From NCBI GenBank assembly GCA_020061585.1, contig JAGUXX010000145.1:21278-85277 (forward strand): 64,000 nucleotides of DNA, in the 5' to 3' direction. Shown in pieces: positions 27,016 to 36,282 of this stretch. This stretch comes from Betaproteobacteria bacterium (GTDB taxonomy: Bacteria; Pseudomonadota; Gammaproteobacteria; Burkholderiales; Thiobacillaceae). Position numbers and translations under genes: made by a program. The notes under the pieces were generated by a model that worked only from the letters and a program-made list of their open reading frames with translations, had not been told where the DNA came from and made no database searches. Positions within the stretch are counted from its first letter, which is position 1. Each line of letters begins with the position of its first letter.

Positions 27016-27083
27016 CCTCCGAGGAGCGCTGCAAGGACGACCGCATTGGTCGTCCTTAGGCTCGGTTCAAAACTGCGCTCATC
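27016..27083 (+). ncRNA. SAH riboswitch aptamer
   Basis: The stretch CCTCCGAGGAGCGCTGC (27016-27032), then AGGCTCGG (27058-27065) and GCGCTCATC (27075-27083) matches the S-adenosylhomocysteine riboswitch consensus in order and spacing. CCGAG (27019-27023) pairs with CTCGG (27061-27065), GAGCGC (27024-27029) pairs with GCGCTC (27075-27080), and a variable hairpin (GGACGACC / GGTCGTCC) lies between. It sits directly in front of ahcY, its standard target, where SAH binding raises expression of the enzyme that removes SAH. Confidence 0.93.
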
Positions 27084-27116
27084 TGTTCAACCCGTGCCGG
27101 GCACGGAGCAGATGAG
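27078..27116 (+). promoter_or_regulatory. ahcY: Stem competing with the SAH aptamer (likely expression platform)
   Basis: CTCATCTG (27078-27085) is complementary to CAGATGAG (27109-27116), enclosing a GC-rich inner hairpin (CCGTGC/GCACGG). The first three bases of this stem are also the last three of the aptamer closing helix, so the two structures exclude each other in part. The ribosome site AAGGAG lies further on at 27150-27155. Confidence 0.55.
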
Positions 27117-27162
27117 TGCCTGCGCACCTCCGCCCGCCCGGCCGCAGATAAGGAGCACACCT

Positions 27163-28566
27163 GTGGCTACACCGTTTACTGACTACATCGTTGCCGACAT
27201 GGCGCTGGCCGACTGGGGCCGCAAGGAAATCCGCATCGCGGAAACCGAAATGCCCGGCCTGATGGCGATCCGCGAGGAATATGCCGCCAGCCAGCCGCTA
27301 AAGGGCGCGCGCATCACCGGCAGTCTGCACATGACCATCCAGACCGCCGTGCTGATCGAAACCCTGACCGCATTGGGCGCCGAAGTGCGCTGGGCGTCGT
27401 GCAACATCTTCTCCACCCAGGATCACGCCGCCGCCGCCATCGCCGCCGTCAACGTGCCGGTATTCGCGGTCAAGGGCGAATCACTGACCGATTACTGGGA
27501 TTACACGCATCGCATCTTCGAATGGACCGATGGCGGTTACTCGAACATGATCCTCGACGACGGCGGCGATGCGACGCTGCTGCTGCATCTGGGCGCCCGC
27601 GCCGAGCAGGACATCAGCGTCATCGCCAAGCCCAACGGCGAGGAAGAAACCGTGCTGTTCGCGGCGATCAAGGCCAAGCTGGCGACCGATCCGACCTGGT
27701 ATTCCACCCGTCTGGCGCAAATCAAGGGCGTTACCGAGGAAACCACCACCGGCGTGCATCGCCTGTATCAGATGCATGAACGCGGCGACCTCAAGTTCCC
27801 GGCGATCAACGTCAACGACTCGGTGACCAAATCCAAGTTCGACAACCTGTATGGCTGCCGCGAGTCGCTGGTCGACGGCATCAAGCGCGCCACCGACGTG
27901 ATGGTCGCCGGCAAGGTCGCGCTGGTGTGCGGCTACGGCGATGTGGGCAAAGGCTCCTGCCAAGCCCTGCGCGCGCTGTCCGCCCAGGTCTGGGTTACCG
28001 AAGTCGACCCGATCTGCGCGCTGCAAGCCGCGATGGAAGGCTATCGCGTGGTGACCATGGACTACGCCGCCGACAAGGCCGATATCTTCGTCACCGCCAC
28101 CGGCAACTACCACGTGATCAACCACGACCACATGGCGAAGATGAAAGACCAGGCCATCGTCTGCAACATCGGCCACTTCGACAACGAAATCGACGTCGCC
28201 TCGGTTGAAGGTTACGAGTGGGAAGAGATCAAGCCGCAGGTCGATCACATCATCTTCCCCGACGGCCATCGCATCATCCTGCTCGCCAAGGGCCGTCTGG
28301 TGAACCTCGGCTGCGCCACCGGCCACCCGTCCTACGTGATGTCGTCCAGCTTCGCCAACCAGACCATCGCCCAGATCGAACTGTTCACGCGTACCGCCGA
28401 TTACCCGGTGGGCGTCTACACGCTGCCCAAGCACTTGGACGAGAAGGTCGCGCGTCTGCAATTGCGCAAGCTCAACGCGCAACTGACCGAACTGACCGAC
28501 CAGCAGGCCGCCTACATCGGCGTGCCGAAGACCGGTCCGTACAAGGCTGAGCATTACCGCTACTGA
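27163..28566 (+). CDS. ahcY: Adenosylhomocysteinase (SAH hydrolase)
   Basis: A 467-residue protein from the GTG at 27163 (AAGGAG 7 bp upstream); the longer open frame upstream runs through the riboswitch and is not coding. Signatures: [38 protein letters not shown]-like [33 protein letters not shown] (active-site Lys/Asp), the NAD-binding [14 protein letters not shown] and the C-terminal [12 protein letters not shown], where Lys and Tyr contact NAD of the partner subunit. It hydrolyses SAH to adenosine and homocysteine, closing the methylation cycle. Expression is controlled by the SAH riboswitch and ends at a strong terminator. Confidence 0.97.
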   Translation: MATPFTDYIVADMALADWGRKEIRIAETEMPGLMAIREEYAASQPLKGARITGSLHMTIQTAVLIETLTALGAEVRWASCNIFSTQDHAAAAIAAVNVPVFAVKGESLTDYWDYTHRIFEWTDGGYSNMILDDGGDATLLLHLGARAEQDISVIAKPNGEEETVLFAAIKAKLATDPTWYSTRLAQIKGVTEETTTGVHRLYQMHERGDLKFPAINVNDSVTKSKFDNLYGCRESLVDGIKRATDVMVAGKVALVCGYGDVGKGSCQALRALSAQVWVTEVDPICALQAAMEGYRVVTMDYAADKADIFVTATGNYHVINHDHMAKMKDQAIVCNIGHFDNEIDVASVEGYEWEEIKPQVDHIIFPDGHRIILLAKGRLVNLGCATGHPSYVMSSSFANQTIAQIELFTRTADYPVGVYTLPKHLDEKVARLQLRKLNAQLTELTDQQAAYIGVPKTGPYKAEHYRY

Positions 28567-28610
28567 TCGTCAGGTTTGACGACATCGGCGCTGCTGCAAA
28601 CGGCGCCCAC

Positions 28611-28640
28611 AGGCCGCTATCTCGATAGCGGCCTTTTTCT
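28611..28640 (+). terminator. Rho-independent terminator of ahcY
   Basis: A perfect 10-bp stem AGGCCGCTAT (28611-28620) / ATAGCGGCCT (28625-28634) with a 4-nt CTCG loop, followed by a T-rich tract (TTTTCTTT), 45 bp after the ahcY stop. Confidence 0.92.
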
Positions 28641-28710
28641 TTGCCGCACCAAGTCAACGAATCGCTCGGATAAACTCACTCCTTGTTCATGACGTACTGC
28701 CAGAGACCGC

Positions 28711-29403
28711 GTGCCCGCCTCCATTCTGCTGGTTGAAGACGACCGACCCATCGCCGAAAACGTCATCCTCGCCCTGGCGCGGGAGAATCTGGATTGCCGC
28801 CACGTCGCGCTGGCGGCCGAAGGTTTGGCGCTGCTGCGCGGCGGCGGCTTCGATCTGGCGATCCTCGATGTCGGCCTGCCGGACGGCAACGGCTTCGATC
28901 TGTGTCGCACGCTGCGCGGTTTTTCCGATGTGCCGGTGATCTTCCTGACCGCCCGTTCCGACGAGATCGACCGCGTGGTCGGTCTGGAGATCGGCGCCGA
29001 CGATTACGTGCTGAAACCATTCAGTCCGCGCGAACTGGCGGCGCGGGTGAAAACCATCCTGCGTCGGGTTGGCGGCAGAAATGGCAACGCTGGCGAGCCA
29101 GCCGTCTCACCGCACTTTATCGAAGTGGATGCCGAGCGCGCGCGCATCACCTGCCGGGGCCAGCCGCTCGATCTGAGCCGCAGCGAATATCTGATCTTGA
29201 AAACCCTCGCCGCGCGGCCGGAGAAAGTGTTCAGCCGCGCCGCACTGATGGACGCGGCCGGTCTGGCCGAAGCCAGTCTGGAACGCTCGGTCGACACCCA
29301 CATCAAGAGCCTGCGCGCCAAGCTGGCGGCCCGCGCGCCCGATGTCGATCCGATCCAGACCCATCGCGGCTTGGGCTACAGCCTGACGCGCATCACAACT
29401 TGA
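28711..29403 (+). CDS. creB: Response regulator CreB
   Basis: A 230-residue OmpR-family regulator starting at GTG 28711. The receiver shows ILLVEDDRPIAENV, phospho-Asp in FDLAILDVGLPDGNGF, and VLKPFSPREL. The C-terminal winged helix contains the LDLSRSEYLILKTLAARPEKVFSRAALMDAA segment and SVDTHIKSLRAKL. The identification as CreB rests on the partner genes creC and creD downstream. The stop overlaps the start of creC. CreBC answers to metabolic and envelope stress and controls creD and, in some bacteria, beta-lactamase genes. Confidence 0.9.
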   Translation: MPASILLVEDDRPIAENVILALARENLDCRHVALAAEGLALLRGGGFDLAILDVGLPDGNGFDLCRTLRGFSDVPVIFLTARSDEIDRVVGLEIGADDYVLKPFSPRELAARVKTILRRVGGRNGNAGEPAVSPHFIEVDAERARITCRGQPLDLSRSEYLILKTLAARPEKVFSRAALMDAAGLAEASLERSVDTHIKSLRAKLAARAPDVDPIQTHRGLGYSLTRITT

Positions 29404-30827
29404 ACTTCTTCGTCCGCTTCTTCGTCGGTTACGTGCTGGTCGCCGCCGTCGCGGTGCTGCTGGCGATGAAGCTGTTCAGCGACCAGTTCGTCCCGGGCGT
29501 GCGTCAGTCGGTCGAGGAAACCCTGGTGCAGACCGCCAACCTGCTCGCCGAAATGGCGCAACCGGTCCAGAGCAAGACCGGCGCCGCCAATATCGAGGCG
29601 GTGTTTCGCGGCTATGAGAAGCGCCGCTTCGAGGCGCGCATCTATGGCGTGCTGAAAAGCGAACCGGACTTGCGCGTCTACGTCACCGACCAGACCGGCC
29701 GCGTGGTGTTCGACAGCCGGGGCCGCGATGTGGGACAGGATTTTTCGCAATGGCTGGATGTCAGCCGCACGCTCAAGGGCGAATACGGCGCCCGCACCAC
29801 GCGGGAGAACGAATACGACAGTTCCAGCAGCGTCATGTACGTCGCCGCGCCGATCCTGCAAAACGGCCGCATCGTCGGCGTGTTGTCGGTGGGCAAACCG
29901 TCGCGCTCGTTCCAGAGCTTCATCGACCTGGCCCGCGCCAAAGCCTGGCAATCCGCCTGGTGGCTGTTCGCGCTGGCGCTGCTGCTGGCGCTGGCCTTCT
30001 CGTTCTGGATGACCCGCGATCTGCGCCGCCTGGTGCATTACGCCAACGAAGTGGCCGAGGGCAAACGCGAACGCATCCCCATCGAGGGCCGCAGCGAATT
30101 GCGCCGACTGGCGCAGGCGCTGGAACACCTGCGCGCCGAGCTGGATGGCAAGGCGCATGTGGAAAAGGTGTCGCAACTCCTGGCGCATGAACTGAAAAGC
30201 CCGATCGCCGCCGTTTCCGGCGCCGTGGAATTGCTCGCCGACGAGACCGATCCAGATCGGCGCGCGCGTCTGCAAGCCAACATCGCCGGCGAGACCGAGC
30301 GCCTGCAACGCATCGTCGAAGGTGTGCTCAACCTGGCCCGCGCCGAGAATCGCGGTCGCCTGGACGAGGTGGAAGACATCGCGCTGGCCGAGTTGATCCG
30401 CGACGTGCTGGCTACCCGCGCCGAACGCATCGCCGCCAAGCGCATCGACATCGATGCCGAACTGCAGCCCGCGCGGGTGGCCGGCAACCGCTTCCTGCTG
30501 CGCCAGGCGGTGGCCAATCTGCTCGACAACGCCATCGACTTCAGCCCGGCCGGCGGGCGTCTGAGGATACAACTGGATAGGCAACAGAACCGCGCGCGGC
30601 TGTGCATCCGCGACCAGGGGCCAGGCATTCCCGACTACGCCCTGCCGCGCCTGTTCGAACGCTTCTACTCGACGCCGCGTCCCGACAGCGGCGAGCGCGG
30701 CAGTGGCCTGGGATTGAATCTGGTACAGGAAGTGGCGCGCCTGCATCACGGCGGCATCGAATTGCGCAACCATGCCGATGGCGGCGCAGAAGCCTGTCTG
30801 ACTTTGCCAACGCCAATCCACACCTGA
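29400..30827 (+). CDS. creC: Sensor histidine kinase CreC
   Basis: A 475-residue kinase taken from TTG 29400 (LNFFVRFFVGYVLVAAVAVLL), needed to keep the first membrane helix; the next ATG at 29466 lies inside the helix. Order: TM1 (residues 2-22), periplasmic sensor (RVYVTDQTGRVVFDSRGRDVG, then GEYGARTTRENEYDSSS, as in CreC), TM2 (about 183-203), HAMP, H-box SQLLAHELKSPIAAVSGAVELL, N-box LLDNAIDFSPAG, G boxes RDQGPGIPD and GSGLGLNLVQEV. It phosphorylates CreB. The start overlaps the creB stop; creD follows after 71 bp. Confidence 0.92.
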   Translation: MNFFVRFFVGYVLVAAVAVLLAMKLFSDQFVPGVRQSVEETLVQTANLLAEMAQPVQSKTGAANIEAVFRGYEKRRFEARIYGVLKSEPDLRVYVTDQTGRVVFDSRGRDVGQDFSQWLDVSRTLKGEYGARTTRENEYDSSSSVMYVAAPILQNGRIVGVLSVGKPSRSFQSFIDLARAKAWQSAWWLFALALLLALAFSFWMTRDLRRLVHYANEVAEGKRERIPIEGRSELRRLAQALEHLRAELDGKAHVEKVSQLLAHELKSPIAAVSGAVELLADETDPDRRARLQANIAGETERLQRIVEGVLNLARAENRGRLDEVEDIALAELIRDVLATRAERIAAKRIDIDAELQPARVAGNRFLLRQAVANLLDNAIDFSPAGGRLRIQLDRQQNRARLCIRDQGPGIPDYALPRLFERFYSTPRPDSGERGSGLGLNLVQEVARLHHGGIELRNHADGGAEACLTLPTPIHT

Positions 30828-30898
30828 TCCACACGCAGTCCACACCAATCCGCCACGGCGGCGCGTCAGGCTCTCCCCACCGCAACCGGGAGTCCGCC

Positions 30899-32218
30899 AT
30901 GAACAAACCGCTCAACATCAAACTCGTCGCCCTCGCCCTGCTCGCCCTGATCCTGGCCTTCGCGGTCAAACAGATCGAATGGAAGGTGCTGGAACGCCAG
31001 GCCACCCGCGACGGCGCGGTGCGCGCCATCGCCGATCAATACGCCCGCGAGCAACAACTCGCCGGCCCGCTGCTGTGGGTGAAATGCAGCGAACCGCGCA
31101 GCCTGATCGAGACCGATGACAAGGGCGCGACCCGCCAACGCAACGTCATCCAGAACTGTTCCCGCGCCATCCGCCCCAGCCTGCTCAGCGGTCAGGGCAA
31201 TCTGGATGTCGCGGAACGCTATCGCGGCATCTACAAGGCGCGGGTCTACCTCGCCGGACTCAAGCTGCATGCCGAACTGCCGGTGTTCCAGGCCAAGCCC
31301 GGCCAACGCATCGAGGAAGCGCAGCTGATCTTCGGCGTCAGCGATCCACGCGGCCTGAAACGCATCAAACTGACTCGCGCCGACGGCCAAACGCTGAACG
31401 CCAAGCCCGGCGTGCCCGGTGGGCCGTTCGAACAAGGTTTCCACGTCCCGCTCGACCCGACTCAACTGGCACAAGGCCTGGAACTGAACGTCGAACTGGA
31501 AATCGCCGGCAGCGGTCGTCTGGACTGGGCGCCGCTGGCGGAAAACAACGACTTCAGCCTGCGTTCGGCGTGGCCGCATCCCAGCTTTGCCGGCCTGTTC
31601 CTGCCTGAAACTCGCGAGATCACAGCGGCCGGGTTCAGCGCCCGCTGGCGGGTCAACGACTTCGCCACCGGCGGCGACCGGATGCTGGCCGGCAAGAACA
31701 ACGGCTGGCTTAACACCAGCCTGGGCGTCTCGCTGATCGACCCGGTTGATGCCTACACCCAGACCGACCGCGCGGTGCGCTACGGCTTCCTGTTCGTGCT
31801 GCTGACCCTGGGCGGCTTCTTCCTGTTCGAACTGCTCAAGGCCAAACCGGTGCACCCACTGCAATATCTGCTGATCGGCTTCGCCGTGGTGCTGTTCTTC
31901 CTGTTATTGCTGGCGCTGTCCGAACACACCGGCTTCGCCCTCGCCTACCTCATCGCCGCTGGCGCCTGCGTGCTGATGATCGGCGGCTACGGCCGCAGCC
32001 TGCTCGGCAGTTGGCCAGGTGCCGCCAGCCTCGGCGCCGGTTACAGCCTGCTCTATTTCGGCCTGTATCAGTTGCTCGCCTCGGAAGACTACGCGCTGCT
32101 GATGGGCGCCTGGCTGATCTTCGGCCTGCTGGGGCTCACCATGTACCTGACGCGCCGGCTGGATTGGGGCCGGGTGGGGCAGGCACAGCCCAAGCCGGCG
32201 ATGGATCAGGGCGAATAA
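30899..32218 (+). CDS. creD: Inner-membrane protein CreD
   Basis: A 439-residue protein: N-terminal TM (LVALALLALILAFAVKQIEWKVLERQATRDGAV), a large periplasmic domain (about residues 40-285) and five or six C-terminal helices with VRYGFLFVLLTLGGFFLFELLKAKPVHPLQYLLIGFAVVLFFLLLLALSEH, diagnostic of CreD. It is the regulon target of CreBC and affects envelope integrity; exact function is unresolved. The ATG at 30899 has GGGAG upstream. No CreBC-box repeat (TTCAC pair) was seen in the 71 bp before it. Confidence 0.95.
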   Translation: MNKPLNIKLVALALLALILAFAVKQIEWKVLERQATRDGAVRAIADQYAREQQLAGPLLWVKCSEPRSLIETDDKGATRQRNVIQNCSRAIRPSLLSGQGNLDVAERYRGIYKARVYLAGLKLHAELPVFQAKPGQRIEEAQLIFGVSDPRGLKRIKLTRADGQTLNAKPGVPGGPFEQGFHVPLDPTQLAQGLELNVELEIAGSGRLDWAPLAENNDFSLRSAWPHPSFAGLFLPETREITAAGFSARWRVNDFATGGDRMLAGKNNGWLNTSLGVSLIDPVDAYTQTDRAVRYGFLFVLLTLGGFFLFELLKAKPVHPLQYLLIGFAVVLFFLLLLALSEHTGFALAYLIAAGACVLMIGGYGRSLLGSWPGAASLGAGYSLLYFGLYQLLASEDYALLMGAWLIFGLLGLTMYLTRRLDWGRVGQAQPKPAMDQGE

Positions 32219-32220
32219 TC

Positions 32221-32745
32221 ATGTTCATCGCCCATCTGCCCGCCGGTTACCTCACCGCTCGCCAGGTGGCCCGCCGTCTCGGCGTGTCGGCAACCCCCGA
32301 CCTGATTCTGGCCGGCATGGCCGGCGGCATCTTCCCGGATATCGACCTGCTTTACGCCATCCTGATCGATCACTGGAGCGTGCATCACCACCGCTACTGG
32401 ACCCATCTGCCGCTGGTCTGGCTGGCGATCTCGGCCGCCGCGGTGCTGCTGTTCAGGACGTCCGACGCGGCACGGCAACCGTTGACCGTATTCTTGCTGG
32501 CCGTCTGGGGTCACCTGTTGCTGGACAGCATCGCCGGCGACATCTGGTGGCTCTGGCCCTGGCTCGACTCCCCGTTCTCACTGGTCGTCATCCCTGCCAT
32601 CCACTCGCCCTGGTGGCTCAATTTCCTGCTGCACTGGACTTTTGCTCTGGAACTCGGGTTTGCCTTGGTGGCGGTCTGGCTGGCATGGAAGCCACGACAT
32701 GTTCGAAGCGGCAAACTTGCACAGCGCAGCATGCCGCGGGCATGA
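32221..32745 (+). CDS. YdjM-like membrane-bound metal-dependent hydrolase
   Basis: A 174-residue membrane protein starting 2 bp after the creD stop. The motifs AGMAGGIFPDIDLLYAILID, HHHRYWTHLPLVWLA and VWGHLLLDSIAGDIWWLWP match the YdjM/YfhO-type predicted membrane-bound hydrolases, which keep Asp and His residues at the membrane surface that may bind metal. Four or five helices. Linked to creBCD by position only. Substrate unknown. Confidence 0.8.
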   Translation: MFIAHLPAGYLTARQVARRLGVSATPDLILAGMAGGIFPDIDLLYAILIDHWSVHHHRYWTHLPLVWLAISAAAVLLFRTSDAARQPLTVFLLAVWGHLLLDSIAGDIWWLWPWLDSPFSLVVIPAIHSPWWLNFLLHWTFALELGFALVAVWLAWKPRHVRSGKLAQRSMPRA

Positions 32746-32807
32746 TTGCGCCACCTTGCGATCCAAGCTGAGGCTCGGGTCAATTCAACGAACTAACAGG
32801 GACGGTT

Positions 32808-35468
32808 ATGCGTCGAGGGTTTGCGGCTGTTGCCTTGATTCTGGGTCTGGCAGTGGCTTATTGGTTTGTTCAGCCTGGCAAGGAAGACGCTGCGTCGATC
32901 AAGGTAGATGCGCCCACCCCGATCAATCACGCATTGCTCGAAGCCGCGCGCGGCATGTTGGCGGCGCACCGGCAGATCATCGTGCTGCTGGCGGAGGAGA
33001 AGACCTTGTCGGCGTCGGAGCGGGCGGCGGCGCAGCAAGTGGGGCATGCCCTGTTCCATGAAAATCTGGCGCGTCTGGACCGCGCGGAAAGCGATCTGAC
33101 ACAACTTCTGGCGCGCCCGGGTGCGGCCCGCTTTTCGGAGCTGGAAGCGGTGCTGGCGTTCATCGAATCCGAACCCGGCCTGTACGACGCCGACCGGCTG
33201 GCGTTCCGCGAATTCCTGAATGACCTGCAGCGCGAGATCAGCCGCGACGGCAGTCTGCCCGCCGTGAAGTTGCACAAGCGGGTCGGCGAAGACCTGGAGG
33301 CGCTGGCCGAAATCGAGCGTCTGTACGACCGCGAGATTCGGGAAATCTTCAGCCGTTTCGATACCCGCGCCATCGTCCTCAAACGCGAGAAATGGTCGGA
33401 CTATGTCGCACATCTGAAGACGTTGTATCGCCGCGAGCAGATCCTGCGCGACCACGGCATCGTCCTGTCCGCCGCCTCGTCAGCCGCCCCGACGACACAA
33501 AGCAAGGACGCCAAGAATGACGTCCTGTTCGGCCGCGACCTGCCGCCCAAGACGCTGGTGCTGACCTTCGACGACGGCCCGCATCAACGCCATACCGGCG
33601 AGATCGCCGCCATCCTCGGCCAGTACGGCGTACCCGCCATCTTCTTCGAGGTCGGCCGCAATCTCGGCAGCCTCGACTCCGAGGGCCACATCAAACCCTC
33701 GCCGCGCGTTGCCGCCGCCCGCGCCCTGCTGGCGGACGGCCACCTGCTCGCCAATCACAGCCTGACCCACGCCAAATTGTCGGCCCAGGACGGCGACACC
33801 GTGCGCAAGGAAATCCTCACCACCGACAGCCTGCTCAAGGCGGTCGACCCCCAGCGCTCCAACCTGTTCCGCTTTCCCTACGGCGCCGGCAGCCCGGACG
33901 GTCTGAACACCCTGACGCAGGCCAGCTTGCGCTCGATGATGTGGAACATCGACTCGCTGGACTGGGCCGACCCCATCCCCAATTCCATCGCCGACCGGGT
34001 GTTGCGCGAAGTGGACGCGCAGGGCCGCGGCATCGTGCTGTTCCACGACATCCACGAACGCACGGTCAAGGCGCTGCCTCTGGTGCTGGGACGCTTGATG
34101 GCCGAGGGCTACCAGTTCGCCACCTGGGACGGGAGCGGTTACAAGCTCGCCAAGATCGCCACGCAGCCGACGCCGCCGCCGGTGGTCAATGCCGGTTATG
34201 GCCAATCCTGGGCCATCACCATCGGCATCGACGAATACAGCCACTGGCCCCGGCTGCAACACGCCGCCAAGGACGCCGAAACCATCGCCCAGACGCTGGT
34301 GGACAAGTTCGGCTTCAGCCCGGAGCGGGTGATCAGCCTGAACAACGGCGAGGCCACCCGCAACGGCATCCTGGCGGCGTTCCACGAGCGGCTGCAACAC
34401 AACCTGAAACCCGACGACCGGGTGTTCGTCTTTTTCGCCGGCCACGGCGCCACCCGGCACCTGAGTTCCGGCCGCGACCTGGGTTACATCGTGCCGGTGG
34501 ATTCCGACCCGGAGAAATTCGCCAGCGACGCCATACCGATGACCGAAATCCAGAACATCGCGGAAAGCCTGCCGGCGCGTCATGTGCTGTTCGTGATGGA
34601 CGCCTGTTACAGCGGCCTCGGCCTGACCCGGGGCGCCAGCGGTTTCCTGCACCAGAACGCGCGCCGCCAGGGCCGCCAGATGCTCACCGCCGGCGGCGCC
34701 GACCAGCTGGTGGCCGACGGCGGGCCGAATGGTCACTCCATCTTCACCTGGACCCTGCTGCAAGCGCTGGCCGGCCGCGCCGACCTGAACGGCGACAGCC
34801 TGATCACCGCCACCGAACTGGCCGCCTACATCGCCCCCAGCGTCGCCGGCGTCTCGCGCCAGACACCGGCCTTCGGCAGCCTGCCCGGATCGGAAGGCGG
34901 CGATTTCGTGTTCGAAGTGCGACCCGAAAACGAATTCCTCAGCGCCCAGAGCAGCCAGCTTTCCAGCGAAGCCATCGCCCTCAACAGCCGGCTCGACACC
35001 CTCCAGCCCCAAGCCACCGCCGCCGCCGCCAAACCCGCGCCAGTGGTGGTCACCGACCTGCAAGGCGAAGCGCAAAAAATCCAGTTGCCGAAAGCGGTGC
35101 CGCCCTCGCAACGCCAACTGGCGCAACGCGCCAACGACCGAGGCCTCCAGCTGTACAAGGAAAAACGCTATGCCGAAGCGGAAGCGGCGTTCACTGAAGC
35201 GCTGCGGCAGCGGCCGGATTTCGCGCTGGCCGCCAACAACCTCGGCTTCATCTACTTCCGCCAGCAAAAATATCCGGAAGCCGCGCGCTGGTTCGAGAAC
35301 ACCCTGAGCATGGACCGCTCCCGCGCCATCGCCTATCTGAACCTGGGCGACGCCTGGCTGAAAGCCGGCGAACCCGCCAAAGCCAAAACCGCGTTCCAGA
35401 CTTACCTGGAAATTGCCGCGAATGGGGCGGGGGCGGGGCATGCACGGCAGATGCTGGGGGAGTTGTAG
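32808..35468 (+). CDS. Fusion of polysaccharide deacetylase, caspase-like protease and TPR repeats
   Basis: An 886-residue protein. Layout: one N-terminal membrane anchor or signal (residues 5-22); a helical region (about 40-230); a NodB deacetylase domain (about 245-445) with TFDDGPHQRH, ANHSLTH, FRFPYGAG and FHDIHERT; a caspase/metacaspase-like domain (about 465-700) with ITIGIDEYSHWPRL, catalytic His in FFAGHGATRH (about 545) and catalytic Cys in MDACYSGLG (about 599), both intact; then a TPR array (about 775-884). The anchor suggests that all domains face the periplasm. Separate domains are each well known; I know of no described role for this combination. Ribosome site AGGGA; no operon partner. 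Confidence 0.9.
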   Translation: MRRGFAAVALILGLAVAYWFVQPGKEDAASIKVDAPTPINHALLEAARGMLAAHRQIIVLLAEEKTLSASERAAAQQVGHALFHENLARLDRAESDLTQLLARPGAARFSELEAVLAFIESEPGLYDADRLAFREFLNDLQREISRDGSLPAVKLHKRVGEDLEALAEIERLYDREIREIFSRFDTRAIVLKREKWSDYVAHLKTLYRREQILRDHGIVLSAASSAAPTTQSKDAKNDVLFGRDLPPKTLVLTFDDGPHQRHTGEIAAILGQYGVPAIFFEVGRNLGSLDSEGHIKPSPRVAAARALLADGHLLANHSLTHAKLSAQDGDTVRKEILTTDSLLKAVDPQRSNLFRFPYGAGSPDGLNTLTQASLRSMMWNIDSLDWADPIPNSIADRVLREVDAQGRGIVLFHDIHERTVKALPLVLGRLMAEGYQFATWDGSGYKLAKIATQPTPPPVVNAGYGQSWAITIGIDEYSHWPRLQHAAKDAETIAQTLVDKFGFSPERVISLNNGEATRNGILAAFHERLQHNLKPDDRVFVFFAGHGATRHLSSGRDLGYIVPVDSDPEKFASDAIPMTEIQNIAESLPARHVLFVMDACYSGLGLTRGASGFLHQNARRQGRQMLTAGGADQLVADGGPNGHSIFTWTLLQALAGRADLNGDSLITATELAAYIAPSVAGVSRQTPAFGSLPGSEGGDFVFEVRPENEFLSAQSSQLSSEAIALNSRLDTLQPQATAAAAKPAPVVVTDLQGEAQKIQLPKAVPPSQRQLAQRANDRGLQLYKEKRYAEAEAAFTEALRQRPDFALAANNLGFIYFRQQKYPEAARWFENTLSMDRSRAIAYLNLGDAWLKAGEPAKAKTAFQTYLEIAANGAGAGHARQMLGEL

Positions 35469-35507
35469 GCTGAAACCGGTGCCTATCAGCGGATTTCGCG
35501 CCTGAAA

Positions 35508-35529
35508 CGTAGGGTGCGCCGTGCGCACC
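35508..35529 (+). repeat. 22-nt REP-like repeat, single arm
   Basis: CGTAGGGTGCGCCGTGCGCA plus CC, identical to each arm of the palindrome at 46041-46099. It lies just after the deacetylase/caspase gene, at the left edge of the accessory region. Confidence 0.85.
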
Positions 35530-35620
35530 GTTTAACGCTGAATAGTGCGCAAGGCGCAGCCAAAAACTTGCACCCAGTGCTTGGAATAGGGGTTTTCCGC
35601 AAAATCAAAGGAGGTTCCGT

Positions 35621-36082
35621 ATGTCGCGCATCTCACTTTCAGTAAATGGCTCATCACCTTGGGAACGTTTGTTGGGTCATGCCCCGAACATCCTCGAACG
35701 ATGGACGGAACTCGAAAACGCCTTCTTTTCGAGCAATACCTTCACACCAGAATTACTCGAACAGGTACGCCGTGCTTTGGCTTTTGGAAATGGCTGCGAA
35801 TACTGCATGGCAAAAGCCGGTCGGCCTGACGAAGTCCAACCTGACCCGAGAACCTCTCTCGCAGTCGGATTTGCTCAGCTTTTCGTTCGAAACCACCAGG
35901 ACATAGATGACAGCGCCTTCAATGTGCTCAAGGCGGATTTTTCCGAAAAAGAAATTTCCGAATTGATTGCGTTCATGTCATTCATCTGCGCCTCGCAAAT
36001 GTTTGGCGCTTCGCTCGGTCTGAAACCCCGTGATACCTATGCGAACTACAGTCCTGTTCGGGTCAGCCCTCTATGTGGATAA
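35621..36082 (+). CDS. Carboxymuconolactone-decarboxylase/AhpD-fold protein
   Basis: A 153-residue, mostly helical protein with LLGHAPNILERWTELENAFF, LALFGN-like RRALAFGNGCEYCMAKAG (a CxxC thiol pair) and SEKEISELIAFMSFICASQMFGASL. This matches the AhpD/CMD family. The usual His after the CxxC is not present (CMAKAG), so classic AhpD proton relay may not apply. Preceded by AGGAGG at 35610-35615, a strong ribosome site. Stand-alone gene at the left end of the accessory region; role, perhaps thiol-based oxidant removal, is uncertain. Confidence 0.7.
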   Translation: MSRISLSVNGSSPWERLLGHAPNILERWTELENAFFSSNTFTPELLEQVRRALAFGNGCEYCMAKAGRPDEVQPDPRTSLAVGFAQLFVRNHQDIDDSAFNVLKADFSEKEISELIAFMSFICASQMFGASLGLKPRDTYANYSPVRVSPLCG

Positions 36083-36228
36083 GGGATCGCCAGCCCCTGG
36101 CCAGCCTGGGCATCAACGACAGCTTCAGCCCGATGATGGACATGGAATCAGACCATCTGGGGACTAAGGTAATGATGCTGTTCAGGGACGCGTGTCAGGC
36201 TGCTATTTCCTGCCATACCTAGCAACAT

Positions 36229-36266
36229 CTAACAATGTCTAACTGTTTTTAGATAGACTTTGTTAG
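36229..36266 (+). other. Imperfect hairpin upstream of the AAA ATPase gene
   Basis: CTAACAATGTCTAACT (36229-36244) is nearly the reverse complement of AGATAGACTTTGTTAG (36251-36266), around a 6-nt T-rich spacer, and ends 16 bp before the ATPase ATG. It is AT-rich and lacks a downstream T run, so an operator or 5'-UTR structure is more likely than a terminator. Confidence 0.5.
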
Positions 36267-36282
36267 AACTGACGAGAGCCCT

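Noticed and set aside
29376-30848. Long open frame antisense to creC
   Set aside because: Shadow of a clear histidine kinase gene; no motif in the antisense product.
33480-35528. Very long open frame antisense to the deacetylase/caspase gene
   Set aside because: GC-rich third positions of the real gene leave the opposite strand open; the product has no domain and is Val/Gly/Gln-rich without pattern.
36073-36222. 49-codon frame after the AhpD-like gene (reads LASLGINDSFSPMMDME)
   Set aside because: Overlaps the preceding gene end, no ribosome site and no recognisable domain; might be the tail of a lost gene, but this cannot be supported.
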